A stretch of DNA of 59,705 nt, taken from Pontibacter roseus DSM 17521. Its GTDB lineage: Bacteria; Bacteroidota; Bacteroidia; Cytophagales; Hymenobacteraceae. The stretch spans positions 1,305,333 to 1,365,037 of the forward strand of contig NZ_KB890761.1 in the NCBI RefSeq assembly GCF_000373265.1. The letters run 5' to 3'. The translations under genes were made by a program, and so were the position numbers. Below, piece after piece: positions 33,045-42,136 of this stretch (its first letter is position 1; every line of letters begins with the position of its first letter). The notes beneath the pieces were generated by a model. It saw only the letters and a program-made list of their open reading frames with translations. It was not told the DNA's origin and did no database searches.

Positions 33045-36000
33045 ATGCAAAAGAACTTTACACGATTGATTAGTAATATAAGCTTGGCAAAAAAGAGGAT
33101 GTATGTCCTATCAAGCTTGTTATTAATATTGGCCACAACTGCCGTTATATGGGCAGCTGTTCAGCCAATTACAGTACAGCCTATCATCATTTCAGCTGAT
33201 ATGGCTGCGAATGGACCTGCTACTGATAGGGGCTTCACAGCACTTAACGATATTGTTATAACGGAAGGTGATGCTAAGGACTTCAGAAGTGGTTCTTTTA
33301 CATTAACTGCTCCGTCAGGGTGGCAGTTCAATCCAGCCGGTACTATAACTGCCATCCCCAATAACTCGAATGTCACTATCGGGACTATTACCAGGAATGC
33401 TACATCAATAGTGGTAAACTTCACTATCGTCAACCCTAATCAAGGTGGGTTTGACCAAATTACCATTAGGGGAGTAGAGGTACAGGCGCTTAATGGAAAT
33501 GTGTTGTCTAGTAACTCAGAGGTGATTCTCAGTTCTAGTTTAAGTGGTATAGGACTGCCCGCTCCGGTTGCAAGGTTAAGCCAGGTACATGGTAGTGCTC
33601 GTAAGTTAGCATTTGGCCAGCAACCTTCTACTACAGGGGTGTATAACACGATTTCCCCTGCAGTAACTGTTCTGGTGCAGGACTTTTTTGGGCACACTGT
33701 CACAGGTGGTGCTTCCGCCTCTTCTGATATTACACTTGCCATCGGCGCCAATCCAGGAGGAGGTGTATTAGCAGGTAGCAGGACGGTGGCAGGCAACAAC
33801 GGCTTGGCCACCTTCTCTAATTTAAGCATTGACGCATTTGGAAGTAACTACACTTTAGTAGCCTCTAGCGGTACACTAACTCCAGCTACAAGTTCTGCTT
33901 TCAGCATCACCAGTACAACACCAGTACTGGATGAGGTAGTTACTACTGGCTGCTACACAATAGGGGCACCTGAACAGACAATTACCTTGCGGGGCTCTAA
34001 CTTTGCACGAAACTCTGTAGGCCGCGTTGGCAACAGTAACAGACCTACCATATATGTAAGTCCCAATGAGCTAAGAATGATATTATTGGCTTCAGATATG
34101 GCGGTTGCGGGTAATAAGGCTATCAATGTTCTAAACCTTAATCCGACTGCAGTTTCTGCAAGTCATATAGTTGTTGTACATCATACTATCCAGACTGCTT
34201 CAATCACTGGCGCCCCGAGTCTTAGTGGTGATGCACCTGTTTCAGTATGCAGCGGGACAACACGAAGTTTTACAGCTCCGTCAGATTTTACTGACTATGT
34301 ATGGACAGTGGGTACAGGAGCTACTGTGCCTTCTGAAAATATAAATTCTAATATTCTAAACGTAAGCTTCGATATAGAGGCGCCTGCCTCAGGCAAAGTT
34401 TCCTTTAAAGTGGCAGCAACAAACCCATGTGGTGTTAGGCTTACTCGTAGTTTTGAAATTGAAATAAGGCAAACCCCTCCCGACCAAATTACTAATGATA
34501 CACCACTTATCTTCTGCGAAGGTGGTTCGGTAATACTCAAAGCACCAGAGGCAGCTGCAGGTGAAACTCCTTATACGTATCAGTGGCGATTGGCAGGTGT
34601 GCCTATCGAAGGTGAAGTTGCAATGGCGTCCACTTACAGAGCTGAAGTGCCGGGTAGCTACTCAGTTATTGTTACTGCGAAAAATGGTTGCCCTAACACT
34701 TCTACTCCTGTAACCGTATCCACCACTTCGCCGCTAACGCAGGGAGCAATAACAGGTGGTACTGCCTATTGCCAACTTGCTACTGTCGCGTCGGCAGATG
34801 CGCTGACTGCAACTGTAGGAGGTGGAATAGATGATAATGGCACCACTATACGCACCAAAACATACAAGTGGGAACAGAGCGCTTCAGCAAGTGGTCCTTG
34901 GGTAGACGCAATTGGCACAAATACCTCAGCCACTTATACGCCATCTACAGCCGAAGCAGGTACCATGTACTACAGGCGAACAGTGTATGCTGGTGGCTGC
35001 GAAAGCGCACCAACAGCTCCTATCGCGGTAAAGGTGACACCTACTATCAATAACGAAATCACTGCACCAACGCCAGTTGTTTGTTCCGGAGTTGCCATTG
35101 AACCGTTGGTTGGAACGCTGTCAGGCGGTGATTTAAATGACGTTACTTACCTGTGGGAGCAGAGTGCTTCTACCAGCGGTCCTTGGGTGCCCGCTGATTC
35201 TGAAGGAGGTAGACCCAATAACGAAGCAAGCTATTCTCCTACCACTGAAACAGTAACGACTTCCAAAACCACCTATTACAGACGCAAAGTATCATCTGGC
35301 AGCTGTCTGGACAAGACAAGTAATACTGTGAGTGTCAGAATTACAGCACGTCCTGTAGCCACTATCACACAAGGCACTAATACATACTTCTGTCCTCCCG
35401 GCACTGCAACCTTGACCGCTACCAGCGTTTCAGGCGCTACCTACGAGTGGTTTAAAGTGGGTGAGGCAGGCGAGAAGCTGCCGGTAGAAAACGGTAACGC
35501 TAGAACTGTGTCTGTAAAAGAGGCTGGTGAATACTTTGTAGAGGTAACTTCTAACAACTGCTTGTCTACTTCGGCCAACATTCTGGTACAGGAAACTGTT
35601 GTAGGAAATAACATCATCAATAGCCAGGATCAGACGGTTTGTTACAATGAAGTTCCCTTGACGCTTAAAGGCAGCAACGCGACTTCTACTTTAGGAACAG
35701 TAACCTACCAGTGGCAGCGAAGAACAACAGCAACAGGCAGCTTCTCATCTATAACAGATGAAACAGGTATAGACTTGGAACTTACAGCCCACACAGCTGA
35801 CAGGTGGTACAGAAGACTAGCAACTGTAGGTAGCTGCACAGTGATAAGCGATACCATACACATTGCAGTCAAGCCTGAACTGAAAGTGACAAACATTCCA
35901 ACCTCACCTATTCCGGTATGTACCAACACGCTGTTCCAGTTTGACCCGGTTGGAAGTGTAGACGGTGCTACGTTCACTTGGGCTAGAGCTGCTGTAGAAG

Positions 36001-39000
36001 GAATAAGCAATGCGCCAGTAACGAATGGTGGAGGCGGTATAAATGAAACCTTAGTAAACACTACTAACGCTCCAATTGATGTAACCTACATCTATACCAC
36101 AAGTGGCAATGTGAATTGTACAGGTGAGTCGCAGAATTTGGTGGTGCGTGTGAACCCAACACCTCAACTCAGTAGTATGCTCACGCCGGATGCCATCTGT
36201 AGCGGCGGTACATTTGCCTACACAGCAAGAAACACAGTAGCTGGCAGTACAAAATATGACTGGGTCCGTGCAGAGGCCGAAGGAATCACCACGACGGCGC
36301 CAGCCAGCGGTACTGCAACTAGTAGCACAGGTGCCAGCATCAGCCATATCCTAACCAACACGACGGCTAATCCAATTAACGTCAAATATACTTTTACTCT
36401 GACGACGAATGGTTGTGCCGGACCTCCTCAGGACGTAGTGGTGACGGTGAACCCACGGCCACAACTGAGCAGCACGCTCACGCCTGATGCAGTCTGCAGC
36501 GGCACCGCCTTCACTTACACCCCACAGAGCGCTACAGCAGGTGCCACCTTTACCTGGACCAGGGCGGCCGTGACAGGTATCAGCAACACAGCCGTGACCA
36601 CGCCCACGGCTGTGGAAGGCAGTATCAATGAGACGCTAATTAACACCACTGCCACTCCTAAAGTTGTGACATACCGCATTACTTCAACCGCGAACAGCTG
36701 CTTTAACACAGCAGAGAGCGTACAGGTGACCGTGAACCCAAGCCCAGTGCTTAACTCTGCGCTTACTGCCAGCGTTTGCAGTGGAGCCACTTTCAACTAT
36801 AGCCCAACCAGTGCTACGGCTGACGCGTCCTTCTCCTGGAGGAGGGTCGCTTCTGCTGGCAATGCAGCAGCTAATGGGGACGGTGCAATAAGCGAAGTGC
36901 TTACCAATACAACCAATTTGCCTATCACGGTAACCTACGAAATTACTGCAAGTGCAAATGATTGTGAGGGAGAACCTCAGAATTTAGTAGTCACGATCAA
37001 TCCACTGCCAGCTTTGAGTAGCCCCATGACTACAACTGTATGTAGTGGCAGCCCTCTTGCCTATACTGCAACCAGCACTGTTGCTGGTAGCACACGGTAT
37101 GATTGGGTGCGAGAGGCCGTAACAGGTATAACTACAACAGCTGCGGTCAGCGGAACTACCACCAGTTCGACCGGTGCCAATATTACCCATACGTTGACGA
37201 ACAACACGGCTAATCCAATTAACGTCAAATATACTTTTACTCTGACGACGAATGGTTGCGCCGGACCTCCTCAGGACGTAGTGGTGACGGTGAACCCACG
37301 GCCACAACTGAGCAGCACGCTCACGCCTGATGCAGTCTGCAGCGGCACCGCCTTCACCTACACCCCACAGAGCGCTACAGCAGGTGCTACCTTTACCTGG
37401 ACCAGGGCGGCCGTGACAGGTATCAGTAATGCCGCGGTGACTGAGCCAGTTGCGGGTGGTATCAACGAGACGCTGATAAACACTGGCACTGCTCCGGTTA
37501 CTGTCACATATAAATATACCACTACCTATGCTTCAAATGGCAGCTCATGCCCAGGAAGTGTACAAGATGTGAAAGTGGTAGTGAATCCATCACCAAGACT
37601 TAGCAATATACCTTCTTCTGCGAGTGTGTGTAGTGAATCCCCTTTTAACTACAACCCTACAAGCGCTACTGCCGGTGCTACTTTCTCTTGGACCAGAGCT
37701 GCGGTACCTGGTATCAGCAATGATGCAGTGACTATTCCTGTAGCGGGTGGCGTGAGCGAGACGTTAGTGAATACAACTGCTAATGCAATTGATGTGACTT
37801 ATGTATTCACAACAGCTGCAAATGGTTGTTCTGGCGCACCTCAAAATGTAGTGGTACGGGTGAATCCTAATCTACCAATAAGTTTTACAGGTACAATTGC
37901 TAGCAGCAGTGAGTTCTTATCTGGGCAAGGGCCTGTTGCATTGTCAGGTTCACCAACGGGGGGAGCTTTCAGTTCGGCTACTAGTGGAGCCATAACAGCT
38001 AGCGGCGGTGTGTATTATTTCAATCCGTGTGCTGCAGGAGTAGGTACACATATTATCCGATACACCCGCACTACAGGAACCTGTACAAGTGTGATTGAGA
38101 AAACAGTCACAGTAACTCAATCCACTTATCGCACAATCATAACAACCGACCCTTTCCCATTCTGCAGAGGTGGCGGTGGCACAACCTATACAACAGCTGT
38201 CTATCGGGATGTTCAACCAGGTGAGATTATTTATCCATACCTGACCAATGCAAGCGGGGAGCCTGTGGACAGAAGTGGTAAACCAATTCCAGTAGGGGCT
38301 GGTAACTACCCTATTCCGAATGATGAATATCCTTTCCCTGCGAATACTCCGGAGTCTATCAAAGCAATGGCGTTTAGGTTCTTCCAGCCTATTGTAAGTG
38401 CTTCACTTAAAAATAGTGATAGACTGGTACCGGTTACCTCTTTCGATTATCAATGGAATAAGAATGACAAAGTTGATAACAAGGAGAATTCTTACACAGT
38501 AAGCGATGCCAGTTTATCATCACAAGATTACTATACCGTTAAAGTCTCTTCTAAAAATACCGGAGTTTGCCCATCAGTGACTGATTTGCAGTCTAACAGG
38601 ATATATAGTGCGACTTTGGATGGGTATGCCATCACACTTTCGGCTACTCCAACCACTATATGCCAGGGAGGTACAGTTACATTCACGGCTACTCTTGGGC
38701 CAAACTTCCCTTGGAGCGCATCTAAGTTGCAGATGGACTTCGTGTTAGAAAGAGGCAACCGTGTGTTATACTCAACAGGATATGCTGGTTCCAATACGGT
38801 GACCTTTACAACTGATGCAGCAGCAGCAGGAGGGTTCCAGAATGGCGATCGGGTAAGCATCAATTTTAGAACTGATATCATTAGTTGGCTTCCAGCCAAC
38901 AATTGTATCAATGCGCCGATTTCTAACCCTATAACCATCACTGTCCAACAGCCTGCAGCCATTACAGCAGAACTGGCTAGCCCAACGGCAAGGTGTGTGG

Positions 39001-40913
39001 GTAATAATGTAACCCTTACGGTAGCTGCAACGGGTACTAACGTGCAGTATGCTTGGTACAAAGCAGGTCGCGCAACACCATTGACGAACAGTACTGGTAA
39101 GATAAGCGGCGCTACTACCAATGCACTCACTATTGCTAACTTAGCAATGGCTGATGCCGGAAATTATTATGTAGTGGTAAGTAATCCGACTACCTCTGCT
39201 TGCAGTACGCCACCAGTCACATCCAATCAGGCGACGCTGGTAGTACAACAGCAACCTACAGCTGAACTTGTTGCACCAGTTACGAGCAAATGTGCTGAGG
39301 GGGCTACCACTACTTTCAGTCTGTCTGGAACCACAAATTATCCTCCAACTTGGAGGGTTCTATCTGGACCTGGAGAGGTTAACTCTACCGGTGTGGTTAC
39401 GGTAACAGGCACTGGTACTGTGCGAGTTCAACTGACCTCAGCAAACCCGTCAGCAACAGGTTGTACTCCTGCCACTAGAGAAGTAAGCCTTACCGTATTC
39501 CCTCAGCCTGCGGCAACCGCATCTGTAGAAGGTAATGCTACCCAGTGTAGCAATACGGATAACCCAACTACTTACACCGTCAAAGGCATCTACGTAGGTA
39601 CTGTTGCTAATTGGGTCCTCCCTAGCGGAAGTCCTTTCGTAATAGAAAGTCAAAGTGTAGCTAATGGTGTGGCTACAGCTATAGTAAGAGCAACCGGAAC
39701 AGGAACAGCCACCATGACCTTAAACGCATTGAATCCTGCAGCAGGGTGTAATGCAGCGAGCTATGCAATTACGTTGACTGCGAATCCGTTACCATTAGCA
39801 AGGACATTGAATGAACCAAGTTACTGTTCACTAGCATCTCCCCAAGGGGCTGAAATCTTACTGAGCAATCCTGAAAGCGGGGTTACTTATGAGTTGCGAA
39901 GTGGCAGCCAATCCCTTGGTACATTCACTGGAACTGGCGGTACGCTTAGCCTCGGTACCAGACCCGCAGGAAACTATACAGTTGTAGGTATCAACAACAG
40001 CAACAACGCTGGCTGTATTAACCCTGAAGTAGGATTAGTCAAGGTAACTGATACGAGAAGTACAACTGACCCTGCAGGTGATATGACGCATGAGTGGGCA
40101 GGAGCTAACAAATGGAGACTGACAGCTGTGCCTGAAACTGTTAAACCTTTTGTTGCGATTCCAGCAGGCACGAAATACAACTGGTATGTGAAGAAGCCAG
40201 GGATTGATGATGACTTCGTGCTATACCTCGGCAATGCTACTGAAACAATCGTTGTGGAGAATCTTCCGCCTGATACTGAAATTGTAGCTAGAGTTGCTTT
40301 GACAGATGGTATGTGTCAACAGATACAGTTCGTGCCTGGTATTCCTGTTCCACTCCCAGTAGAACTAATCTACTTCAACGCTATGAAGCGTGGCAACGAG
40401 GTGGCTCTGGATTGGGCAACAGCTTCGGAGCAGGATAACAAAGGCTTCGATGTGCAGTTTTCTACAGATGGAAAGAACTTCAGAAGCCTGGGCTTTGTAG
40501 CGTCTAGCGTGGGTACCACCAGCATGAAGCAGTTGTATACCTTTGTGGATAAGGAGAACGGTAAGTATGGCACCCGCTACTACCGCCTGAAGCAAGAAGA
40601 CTTCGATGGCAGCTTCGAATACTCTGCGACCAAGGCGGTACAGTTCGGAGCGGTGCTGGCCAACAAAGTGAAAGCCTATCCGAATCCGTTCCACTCAGAA
40701 ATTGAGTTGAGCATTGACGCGGAGGTAGACGGTAAGGTGCTGGTGACAGTGACCAACGCCACGGGCCAGCAACTGTTACAGCGCACGATTCAGGTGGAGA
40801 AGGGAGCGAACATCGAGAAGCTGACCTTAGACCCGAACCTGCCGCGCGGTATCTACATCATCTCCACGCAGATAGGCGAATTCAACAATCATTTCAAATT
40901 ACTCAAACAATAA
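33045..40913 (+). CDS. Giant surface protein with PKD/Ig-like repeats and type A T9SS sorting domain
   Basis: A 2,622-residue exported protein. A long N-region (residues 1-18) precedes a hydrophobic signal segment (YVLSSLLLILATTAVIWAAV). The N-terminal part (about 45-380) has Ig-like adhesin modules (e.g. GSARKLAFGQQPSTT). A long array of Ig/PKD-like domains follows, many with the pattern CSG-x-x-FxYxPxSATAGATFxWTRAAVxGIS...ETLxNTT. Residues 2430-2622 are a standard T9SS type A cargo end: LPVELIYFNAMKRGNEVALD, TASEQDNKGFDVQ, YYRLKQEDFDG, then AYPNPF...LPRGIYIISTQ...FKLLKQ. It should therefore be secreted by T9SS and fixed to the surface. Base composition is more AT-rich than neighbours until about 40370, then returns to the local norm. 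No PorP/SprF gene adjoins it, as expected for type A cargo. Confidence 0.92.
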   Translation: MQKNFTRLISNISLAKKRMYVLSSLLLILATTAVIWAAVQPITVQPIIISADMAANGPATDRGFTALNDIVITEGDAKDFRSGSFTLTAPSGWQFNPAGTITAIPNNSNVTIGTITRNATSIVVNFTIVNPNQGGFDQITIRGVEVQALNGNVLSSNSEVILSSSLSGIGLPAPVARLSQVHGSARKLAFGQQPSTTGVYNTISPAVTVLVQDFFGHTVTGGASASSDITLAIGANPGGGVLAGSRTVAGNNGLATFSNLSIDAFGSNYTLVASSGTLTPATSSAFSITSTTPVLDEVVTTGCYTIGAPEQTITLRGSNFARNSVGRVGNSNRPTIYVSPNELRMILLASDMAVAGNKAINVLNLNPTAVSASHIVVVHHTIQTASITGAPSLSGDAPVSVCSGTTRSFTAPSDFTDYVWTVGTGATVPSENINSNILNVSFDIEAPASGKVSFKVAATNPCGVRLTRSFEIEIRQTPPDQITNDTPLIFCEGGSVILKAPEAAAGETPYTYQWRLAGVPIEGEVAMASTYRAEVPGSYSVIVTAKNGCPNTSTPVTVSTTSPLTQGAITGGTAYCQLATVASADALTATVGGGIDDNGTTIRTKTYKWEQSASASGPWVDAIGTNTSATYTPSTAEAGTMYYRRTVYAGGCESAPTAPIAVKVTPTINNEITAPTPVVCSGVAIEPLVGTLSGGDLNDVTYLWEQSASTSGPWVPADSEGGRPNNEASYSPTTETVTTSKTTYYRRKVSSGSCLDKTSNTVSVRITARPVATITQGTNTYFCPPGTATLTATSVSGATYEWFKVGEAGEKLPVENGNARTVSVKEAGEYFVEVTSNNCLSTSANILVQETVVGNNIINSQDQTVCYNEVPLTLKGSNATSTLGTVTYQWQRRTTATGSFSSITDETGIDLELTAHTADRWYRRLATVGSCTVISDTIHIAVKPELKVTNIPTSPIPVCTNTLFQFDPVGSVDGATFTWARAAVEGISNAPVTNGGGGINETLVNTTNAPIDVTYIYTTSGNVNCTGESQNLVVRVNPTPQLSSMLTPDAICSGGTFAYTARNTVAGSTKYDWVRAEAEGITTTAPASGTATSSTGASISHILTNTTANPINVKYTFTLTTNGCAGPPQDVVVTVNPRPQLSSTLTPDAVCSGTAFTYTPQSATAGATFTWTRAAVTGISNTAVTTPTAVEGSINETLINTTATPKVVTYRITSTANSCFNTAESVQVTVNPSPVLNSALTASVCSGATFNYSPTSATADASFSWRRVASAGNAAANGDGAISEVLTNTTNLPITVTYEITASANDCEGEPQNLVVTINPLPALSSPMTTTVCSGSPLAYTATSTVAGSTRYDWVREAVTGITTTAAVSGTTTSSTGANITHTLTNNTANPINVKYTFTLTTNGCAGPPQDVVVTVNPRPQLSSTLTPDAVCSGTAFTYTPQSATAGATFTWTRAAVTGISNAAVTEPVAGGINETLINTGTAPVTVTYKYTTTYASNGSSCPGSVQDVKVVVNPSPRLSNIPSSASVCSESPFNYNPTSATAGATFSWTRAAVPGISNDAVTIPVAGGVSETLVNTTANAIDVTYVFTTAANGCSGAPQNVVVRVNPNLPISFTGTIASSSEFLSGQGPVALSGSPTGGAFSSATSGAITASGGVYYFNPCAAGVGTHIIRYTRTTGTCTSVIEKTVTVTQSTYRTIITTDPFPFCRGGGGTTYTTAVYRDVQPGEIIYPYLTNASGEPVDRSGKPIPVGAGNYPIPNDEYPFPANTPESIKAMAFRFFQPIVSASLKNSDRLVPVTSFDYQWNKNDKVDNKENSYTVSDASLSSQDYYTVKVSSKNTGVCPSVTDLQSNRIYSATLDGYAITLSATPTTICQGGTVTFTATLGPNFPWSASKLQMDFVLERGNRVLYSTGYAGSNTVTFTTDAAAAGGFQNGDRVSINFRTDIISWLPANNCINAPISNPITITVQQPAAITAELASPTARCVGNNVTLTVAATGTNVQYAWYKAGRATPLTNSTGKISGATTNALTIANLAMADAGNYYVVVSNPTTSACSTPPVTSNQATLVVQQQPTAELVAPVTSKCAEGATTTFSLSGTTNYPPTWRVLSGPGEVNSTGVVTVTGTGTVRVQLTSANPSATGCTPATREVSLTVFPQPAATASVEGNATQCSNTDNPTTYTVKGIYVGTVANWVLPSGSPFVIESQSVANGVATAIVRATGTGTATMTLNALNPAAGCNAASYAITLTANPLPLARTLNEPSYCSLASPQGAEILLSNPESGVTYELRSGSQSLGTFTGTGGTLSLGTRPAGNYTVVGINNSNNAGCINPEVGLVKVTDTRSTTDPAGDMTHEWAGANKWRLTAVPETVKPFVAIPAGTKYNWYVKKPGIDDDFVLYLGNATETIVVENLPPDTEIVARVALTDGMCQQIQFVPGIPVPLPVELIYFNAMKRGNEVALDWATASEQDNKGFDVQFSTDGKNFRSLGFVASSVGTTSMKQLYTFVDKENGKYGTRYYRLKQEDFDGSFEYSATKAVQFGAVLANKVKAYPNPFHSEIELSIDAEVDGKVLVTVTNATGQQLLQRTIQVEKGANIEKLTLDPNLPRGIYIISTQIGEFNNHFKLLKQ
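36363..36583 (+). repeat. Near-identical 221-bp direct repeat, copy 1
   Basis: It matches 37206-37426 with three visible single-base differences (offset 843 nt, 281 codons). It encodes NPINVKYTFTLTTNGCAGPP and the next domain start, in frame in both copies. Confidence 0.95.
37206..37426 (+). repeat. Near-identical 221-bp direct repeat, copy 2
   Basis: Partner of 36363-36583. The differences seen are GGTTGTG/GGTTGCG, CACTTAC/CACCTAC and GCCACC/GCTACC, all silent third-base changes. Flanking sequence is related only at protein level. Confidence 0.95.
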
Positions 40914-40933
40914 ACTATTAGGGTTTAAAGCTG

Positions 40934-40970
40934 AAAGGGCCGGGTACATTACCCGGCCCTTTTGCTTTTA
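40934..40970 (+). terminator. Terminator after the type A adhesin gene
   Basis: A perfect 13-bp stem AAAGGGCCGGGTA / TACCCGGCCCTTT (40934-40946, 40950-40962) is followed by TGCTTTTA, 20 nt after the stop codon. Confidence 0.9.
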
Positions 40971-41207
40971 TACCGCTGTGACTTCAATAGATGGCCAGCT
41001 ATACCTGCGCGTGAATTGCTTGTCGGGAAATTGAAGTTCAAAAAGTTGGCACGGAAGGAGGAGGAATGTCAGATGTTCGCAATCTGAATGTTCGAATAAG
41101 ACAATACCTGATTTAAAACGTAGGTTAAGGCATTAACGAAGTATAAATAGGAGGGCTTTACCTAAAATGGACACCTTACTACACTTTCTATACCAGAGAG
41201 GGGACTT

Positions 41208-41897
41208 TCAACGCACCTGCCGCATCACCAGAAATGAAAACGGTGCCCAGAAAGCCGCTTTGTGTCCCATGGCTTTGAGTCCGCCGTTCACCCAGCTGTT
41301 GCAGGTCTTGAAGAGGTGGAACTTCCCGTTCGCTTCATAAAAGTTATCGCGGCTGTGGTAGCCACTGCCTGCTATGAGTAGGAACTCACCGTTTGGCTGC
41401 TGCTGAAACGTCTTCAATATGTACTGCACCAACTCCTCATATTGTTGCTCTGATATGATGACCGGCTGCTGGTACTTGTTCTGCCGGAGAGGCCGGGCGA
41501 TGTACTCCACGTGCATAGCCGTGCGGGTGGGCAAGAAGAGCGAGGTGATGGCGGTAGTGAACGTCAGGTCCGTCCACTCGGGCGTTTCCATGTAGAACTG
41601 CCGGTCCCCCCAGCCAAAGCCCACGTGCGTGAACGTGCTGTCGGCGCCGGCGTAGTCCTGCAGGTGCAGTTTGTCACGCCAGTCCATATAGGCAGTCTTC
41701 ACGGGGAGCACTAGGTCGGTGTGCACGCCGTTGTCCGTCACCCATATTTCTACGCCTTGTGTAGCCTGTGCATAACTGCTGTTGACAGGTATGCTGCCCA
41801 ACACCAAGCCGGCTGCCAGGTATAGCGCCGTCATCAGGGCCAGCCCCAACAGGAAAGCGGCCACTCCTTTTCCGGCTTTTCTCCAATACAAGTACAT
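41208..41897 (-). CDS. DUF2459/TIGR02117-like membrane-anchored protein
   Basis: A 229-residue protein. A basic start (MYLYWRKAGKG) and one hydrophobic segment (VAAFLLGLALMTALYLAAGLVLG) anchor it in the inner membrane. The exported part begins VEIWVTDNGVHTDLVLPV, followed by THVGFGWGDRQFYMETPEW, then FHLFKTCNSWVNGGLKAMG, with a conserved Cys (TCNSW) and His (GVHTD) that recall NlpC/P60-like or permuted papain-fold enzymes. It matches DUF2459 (TIGR02117), whose function is not established. Start choice is uncertain: in-frame ATGs lie at 41897, 41915 and 41924 and a TTG at 41939. I use 41897 because it gives a normal signal-anchor N-region. Confidence 0.82.
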   Translation of the reverse strand: MYLYWRKAGKGVAAFLLGLALMTALYLAAGLVLGSIPVNSSYAQATQGVEIWVTDNGVHTDLVLPVKTAYMDWRDKLHLQDYAGADSTFTHVGFGWGDRQFYMETPEWTDLTFTTAITSLFLPTRTAMHVEYIARPLRQNKYQQPVIISEQQYEELVQYILKTFQQQPNGEFLLIAGSGYHSRDNFYEANGKFHLFKTCNSWVNGGLKAMGHKAAFWAPFSFLVMRQVR

Positions 41898-42136
41898 GGC
41901 TATAGGTACGCACATAACAGGCATAGTATCTATGGGCAAGGTATAGAAAAGAAACGGCCAATGCGCTCCATAAATTCCCCCTCACCGGCATGACTCATAA
42001 TGTGCAGGCGACGTTTAAGTCCTCAGCGGTACAAGCGGTTACTACTTTGTTTCAGAATTGCCAATTTCAGCTTTTTTGCGCAGATTGTGCCATTATTTCC
42101 CCTTTCAACAACCCGACATATTTTAAGCAACTGAAG

